Assembly (NCBI RefSeq): GCF_002865645.1
Contig: NW_020194692.1
Span: 393,317-457,316 of the forward strand
DNA from: Hyaloscypha bicolor E
Taxonomy: Eukaryota > Ascomycota > Leotiomycetes > Helotiales > Hyaloscyphaceae
Length of the DNA stretch: 64,000 nt
Direction of reading: 5' to 3'
A program made the position numbers and the translations under genes. Below the pieces are notes generated by a model. It was not told the DNA's origin. It made no database searches and saw only the letters and a program-made list of their open reading frames with translations. Of the stretch, positions 60,250 through 64,000 are shown piece after piece; the stretch's first letter is position 1, and every line of letters starts with the position of its first letter.

Positions 60250-61990
60250 GGGGAAACCCAAAGTTCGAACCGGCTGCTGGTCTGCAAGTAGGCCTTGTTT
60301 GTTGAAACAGGTCGCTTTTTGTCCTAGCCGTCTTGCCAGGACTCGAAAATTTCAAGAACGATGAGAACGAACCAGAGTGTAATCGATCCAAGAGGCTGGA
60401 CACTGGTAGTCAATATACCTCGCAAGGCCGAACCTCCGTCTCCATATCCAATCCCCTCTGCGCCTCCTTTATCCCTATAAAACATCGACTCTCAAAACTA
60501 AGTACCAGTCGCACTCCTTCTCCCATCCCTGGCGTCGAGTCCGAGAAGCACTACTTTCAATTGTTTCGAGAGAAGCTTTCCTATGATCCGTGCGAGTATT
60601 TGGAGACGCCTTTTCGGTGAGTTTCGTATTTTACTAAGCTTGTCTTCTCCTCCATGGGAGATGGGAGCGTAGGAACTGTCTGGAGACTACTGAAGAACAT
60701 CTACTCTCTGTGTTCAGGAGCGAAGACCGTAGAAAGCAGCCGGCTGCTTCAGGAAATGCTCGATTTTGCAATGCTAATTTGTTGCGTAGGACACACCCAA
60801 TTCCACAGGAATATCGCAACGAACCATTCGTCAGACATGCAATCTTTACTCTCACTGCGCTATGTGGGGCTGCGAGAAACGGTACGATACGACCACCCTA
60901 CGAACATCTCGACTTCGCGTTGGTGCAACACAGCAAGGCGACTGCCTCTGTCCGGAAGAGACTTTCCGTAGAACCCAGAGTGCGACTCGCTCTAATGGCA
61001 AGCCTGACCTTGGCTACTTCGGACACTTTCTTGGCCGCTGGGAAACGGTGGCACAGCAGATGAACAGTGGACTGAGCCTTTTGGAACAATGGGAGAGGAG
61101 CAAGCTCAAGGGGAAGCAGACTCCGACCGTAGCAAACATCGACCCAGAGCTGAGTGTAGCTTTGGCACGCCTACAACCACAATTGGAGTTCCGGCTAGCC
61201 GTGAACCCAAAGACCGATCACCCACTTACGAAACTGCAAGATGTGGAAATTAGAAATGATCTCCCGATTCGGTTTGCACCCTCGCCGAAGCATTTCCATT
61301 TGGGCTGACTCTAGCAGGGTGCGATATTCGCCATTCTAGACAAGCATCTCTTGCCTTGAACCTCAAATCCCATCAAGAAGATCTTGGAATGCAACAAGAA
61401 TACCTTTGTGATTATGTCCATCAATGGAAAAAAGCGTTCCAGCCTTTTCTCCTGGAAACGGAAACTGGTCAACATAATTGAGACTACCTTGGTATCCTCC
61501 AACTCCATACTTGCGCCGTCGGCTTTAAAATCCTCTTGTCTACAAACTTATCGAGGTAAGAAAATATCTTTGATCACTATAACGAGCAATTTCGAAGAAT
61601 CATGGTTTTAGGCAGACGACTGTTTTGAGATCGATGAAGAAAGCAACCAAGTCGACTAACTGAAGTCACAATTTGGATGGGGTTTGGCAATGGCACTATA
61701 CTGCAAGGCAACAAGGTGCAGAGGTCCTTCCATACGCCGAGAAGCGGCTGTTATCCTCAGGTAGCGGCCGAGCTAGAACGGAGTCTGGGATAGTCTACAA
61801 GCAGCACAAGTGGCGGAGTGGATCATTGGGATCGAGAACGAGAAGGCTTCTGGGAATAAGCATATACCACAGGACGCGTGGGAGAGAGGACTTGAGGTGA
61901 AGTGCATAAAAGGACGTACAGATGGAATTTTGAGAGTAAGAGCGAATCTGGTATTTACATGATCAGGTGGCAGCATCTCGGGATATAGTG
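60250..61990 (+). pseudogene. Zn2Cys6 (Fungal_trans_2-type) transcription factor relic
   Basis: The pieces appear in family order but in different frames. KPKVRTGCWSASR and ECNRSKRLDTG (60,250-60,400) are the remains of the Zn2Cys6 DNA-binding cluster. SEKHYFQLFREKLSYD with EYLETPF (60,535-60,620) and EYRNEPFVRHAIFTLTALCG (60,800-60,860) start the regulatory domain. LALMASLTLATS shifts into GHFLGRWETVAQQMNSGLSL (about 61,025-61,080). DYVHQWKKAFQPFLLETETG, LGILQLHTCAVGFKILLSTN and ENIFDHYNEQFRRIMVLGR (61,410-61,615) follow, and a damaged C-terminus lies at 61,670-61,980. Such factors bind CGG-rich promoters. Multiple frameshifts and stops make it a pseudogene. Confidence 0.75.
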
Positions 61991-62281
61991 TGCTAATTTA
62001 GCCTCTGTACACTGTTTTTCGCGAGTGAAATGGTTGAGCCTGAGCAGCAACTGTTCCCTGCACTTCATGCAAAGTGGAAAGGCTCCAGAACTACATTTCA
62101 AGCTTTCAATCGGATCAAATACTACAAAGCTGCATTTCTGCATTTTGACATAGACAAAGGGGGAATTCTCTCCCAAGTTCCATCTCCCTTGAGAAGAGAG
62201 TAATGCTAATTCGCCGAGGTCCGGCTGATAGACACGCCAGTCAATTCTCTACGACAACACAGGTTCAAGGTTCTCAACACC
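61991..62281. other. Upstream of the P450 relic
   Basis: No gene seen; probable former promoter. Confidence 0.35.
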
Positions 62282-63780
62282 ATGGGCTCTAAATACAAAT
62301 TTCCAACCACCGACAAAAAATTATGTCAAGACTTAAACGACATTCCTGGCCCTTGGCTGGCTTCATGCACAAATCCACGGAGCTCTTCGTCACCTTGGGG
62401 AGACATCCTGAAGTCGTACACAAGAGGCTGCACAAGAAATACGGAGGCGTGGTTCGGATGGGATCGAATTTCGTGTCCACACAGACTTGGAGACAGTCAA
62501 GAAGATCTTCTTCCCCAACTTTAGCAACTTCAAGGTAATCTTGCTATCAAGTTAAGATTGCAATGCTGACTGACTGTGAAATCAGGCAGCACCCGGTGCA
62601 ACAACCCATTTCCCATGGGAAGAGGCTCCTGAACGTTTTCAGCACCGCCGACAGAGTTTACCCACGCCCAGCGACGACGAGCTGGAGCTAGCATACACTT
62701 GATGAGCACTTTGGTGAACTTCGAGCTTTTCATACGCTCAACAATCATGGCATTCTTCGACACCCTCTAACATCAGTTCGCAGACAAGACTGATCCTGGG
62801 GGTATCTGCCGCTTCGGAGAATGGATACACTTCTTCACTTTTGATGTCATAAGTGAACTTACCTTGTCAAAAAGACTTGGCTTCGTGGGAAAAGGCGTTG
62901 ATATTGAGGGAATTATACAGAAGTTAGAAGAAGCTTTTGCGTATTTTGTTGTGGTAGGAATTCTTCAACTACTCTGATTTGGAACATGACTAACATAATT
63001 AAGTTGGCCAAATATCGTTGCTTGACCTCCTCTGGAAGAAGAACACTCTGCTGCTATGGCTTCGTGATCACAGTCTAATTTCCAATTCCACGTCTCCAGT
63101 CGCTATATTTGCCAGTAACGAGTAAACCCACGAGACCTTTCCGAGAAGCAAGAAGCTCCCCTCACACATACCAACCACTAGACTTTCTCGCTCGCTTCCA
63201 GCAAGAGGCAAAGAAAGACAGGCCCCATCTTCATGAACGATCGCCAAATCCTCGCTGTCACAATCTCAAGCGGGCTCGGACAGCACCGCAATCGATATCT
63301 GCGCTATCTTCTCATACCTCTTAGGGAAACTACACACAATGACCCTCTTGAGGGAAGAACTTGGCCCCCTCCCTCCCAAAGGATTGGAAAAATGGAGTTG
63401 CATCTTAGGCCACAGCCCGCGAGCTACAGCATCTCACTACTGTTGTCAACCAAGCACTCTGCCTCCTTCCTGCGGTCGGTATCTATCTGGAGGACACGGT
63501 GCCGGCTTCCGGTTTAGAAGTCAACGAGTATCTCACACTAGGAAGGACGATAATTGGTGCTTCGGCTTGGGCGCTTCACGCGAAGGGAGTAATGTTTGAA
63601 CAGAGGGCGGAGGAATTTCGACCTGAGAGGTAGTTAGGTGGAGCGGGAAAGGATGGACAATGCACTCTTTTCGTTTGGTTATGAGAGTAGAAATTACATT
63701 GGGAAGAGTATCCGCTAGTTGGAGATTTATAAGGTCGTTACTGCGATTCTGCTGAAGTTCGAGGCGAGTCTTCGACTGCT
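62282..63780 (+). pseudogene. Cytochrome P450 monooxygenase relic
   Basis: P450s are membrane-bound haem oxygenases of the endoplasmic reticulum. Here the ATG at 62,282 is followed by LNDIPGPWLASCTN, and a second frame holds HPEVVHKRLHKKYGGVVRMG. Further pieces are GICRFGEWIHFFTFDVISEL and LSKRLGFVGKGVDIEGIIQK (62,790-62,930); PLDFLARFQQEAKKDRP (63,174-63,220); an I-helix AGSDSTAIDICAIFSYLL (63,275-63,330); LEVNEYLTLGRTIIGASAWA with FEQRAEEFRPER (63,515-63,635); and the haem loop FSFGYESRNYIGKS (63,668-63,709). The haem-ligand cysteine of FG.GSRNCIGK is Tyr (TAC, 63,695-63,697), followed by a TAG at 63,716-63,718. Numerous frameshifts occur. It is certainly non-functional. Confidence 0.85.
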
Positions 63781-64000
63781 GCTTCTGAGTGGTGAAGAGA
63801 GATGTGCTAATTGAATCAGTTGCGTCTTGCGCATCCCGAGATGGAGTGGAAGCTTTTTAATAGCTTTTTTTCTTCAAATAGTTTGGGTTCGAGGTTTCGC
63901 TTCTTAGGCGATCTTACATAAAAGCACTTCATGGATGGTTGATCCATTGCCCCTTTTCCTCCAGGAAGGAGGAAACATAAATTATATGTAATGCTACCTT
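63781..64000. other. Downstream flank
   Basis: No gene seen up to the window edge. Confidence 0.4.

Noticed and set aside
1..64000. tRNA, rRNA and CRISPR arrays
   Set aside because: No cloverleaf, conserved rRNA blocks or spaced direct repeats were noticed by eye; tRNAscan-SE/Infernal would be decisive.

Overview
The window looks like a filamentous ascomycete (Pezizomycotina) chromosome. The evidence is short introns of about 49-147 bp with GT..AG ends, fungal-specific families (2EXR, fungal BTB, FSH1-type hydrolase, Zn2Cys6/Fungal_trans factor), and a two-compartment layout typical of genomes shaped by RIP (repeat-induced point mutation). The class (perhaps Leotiomycetes) is only a guess.

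Bases 1-~32,330 are an AT-rich transposon graveyard. CpA and TpG are strikingly rare and TpA is everywhere, which is the RIP signature, so no long ORF survives. Decayed proteins can still be read across the stops. They show a minus-strand Ty3/gypsy element (~2,400-10,000), a second, different minus-strand Ty3/gypsy element (~10,300-15,900), an unresolved block with a minisatellite (16,170-19,170), and a minus-strand Helitron (~19,590-31,000). The Helitron is split by a complete plus-strand chromodomain gypsy element (21,828-28,820) with both LTRs and a likely 5-bp target duplication. A truncated second copy of that gypsy element's 3' end lies at 31,704-32,326.

Bases 32,836-36,020 are a transition zone. 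They hold a piggyBac-like element with two 129-bp, almost identical terminal inverted repeats but a broken transposase, then an ~0.9-kb segment bounded by AATCAAATC-rich direct repeats.

Bases 36,300-52,983 are gene-rich. In order they hold a kinase-like/ISG12 (IFI6/27) fusion (-), an ankyrin-kinase-like gene broken by a stop and a frameshift (+), an orphan exon (-), a frameshifted single-pass membrane protein (-), a BTB gene with one in-frame stop (-), a 447-bp pogo/Tc1-type MITE, a hypothetical membrane protein (-), the proteasome lid subunit Rpn5 (+, intact, 4 exons), an FSH1-type serine hydrolase (-, intact, 2 exons) and a 2EXR protein (+, intact).

Bases 53,000-64,000 mix decayed and live genes: a Ste20/PAK-like kinase relic (-), a candidate small cysteine-rich secreted protein (-), an intact SRA-YDG protein (+), a Zn2Cys6 transcription factor relic (+) and a cytochrome P450 relic (+) whose haem cysteine is now tyrosine. 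The main theme is genes and transposons decaying next to a RIP'd block, with a few housekeeping genes kept intact. I found no rRNA, tRNA or CRISPR array.
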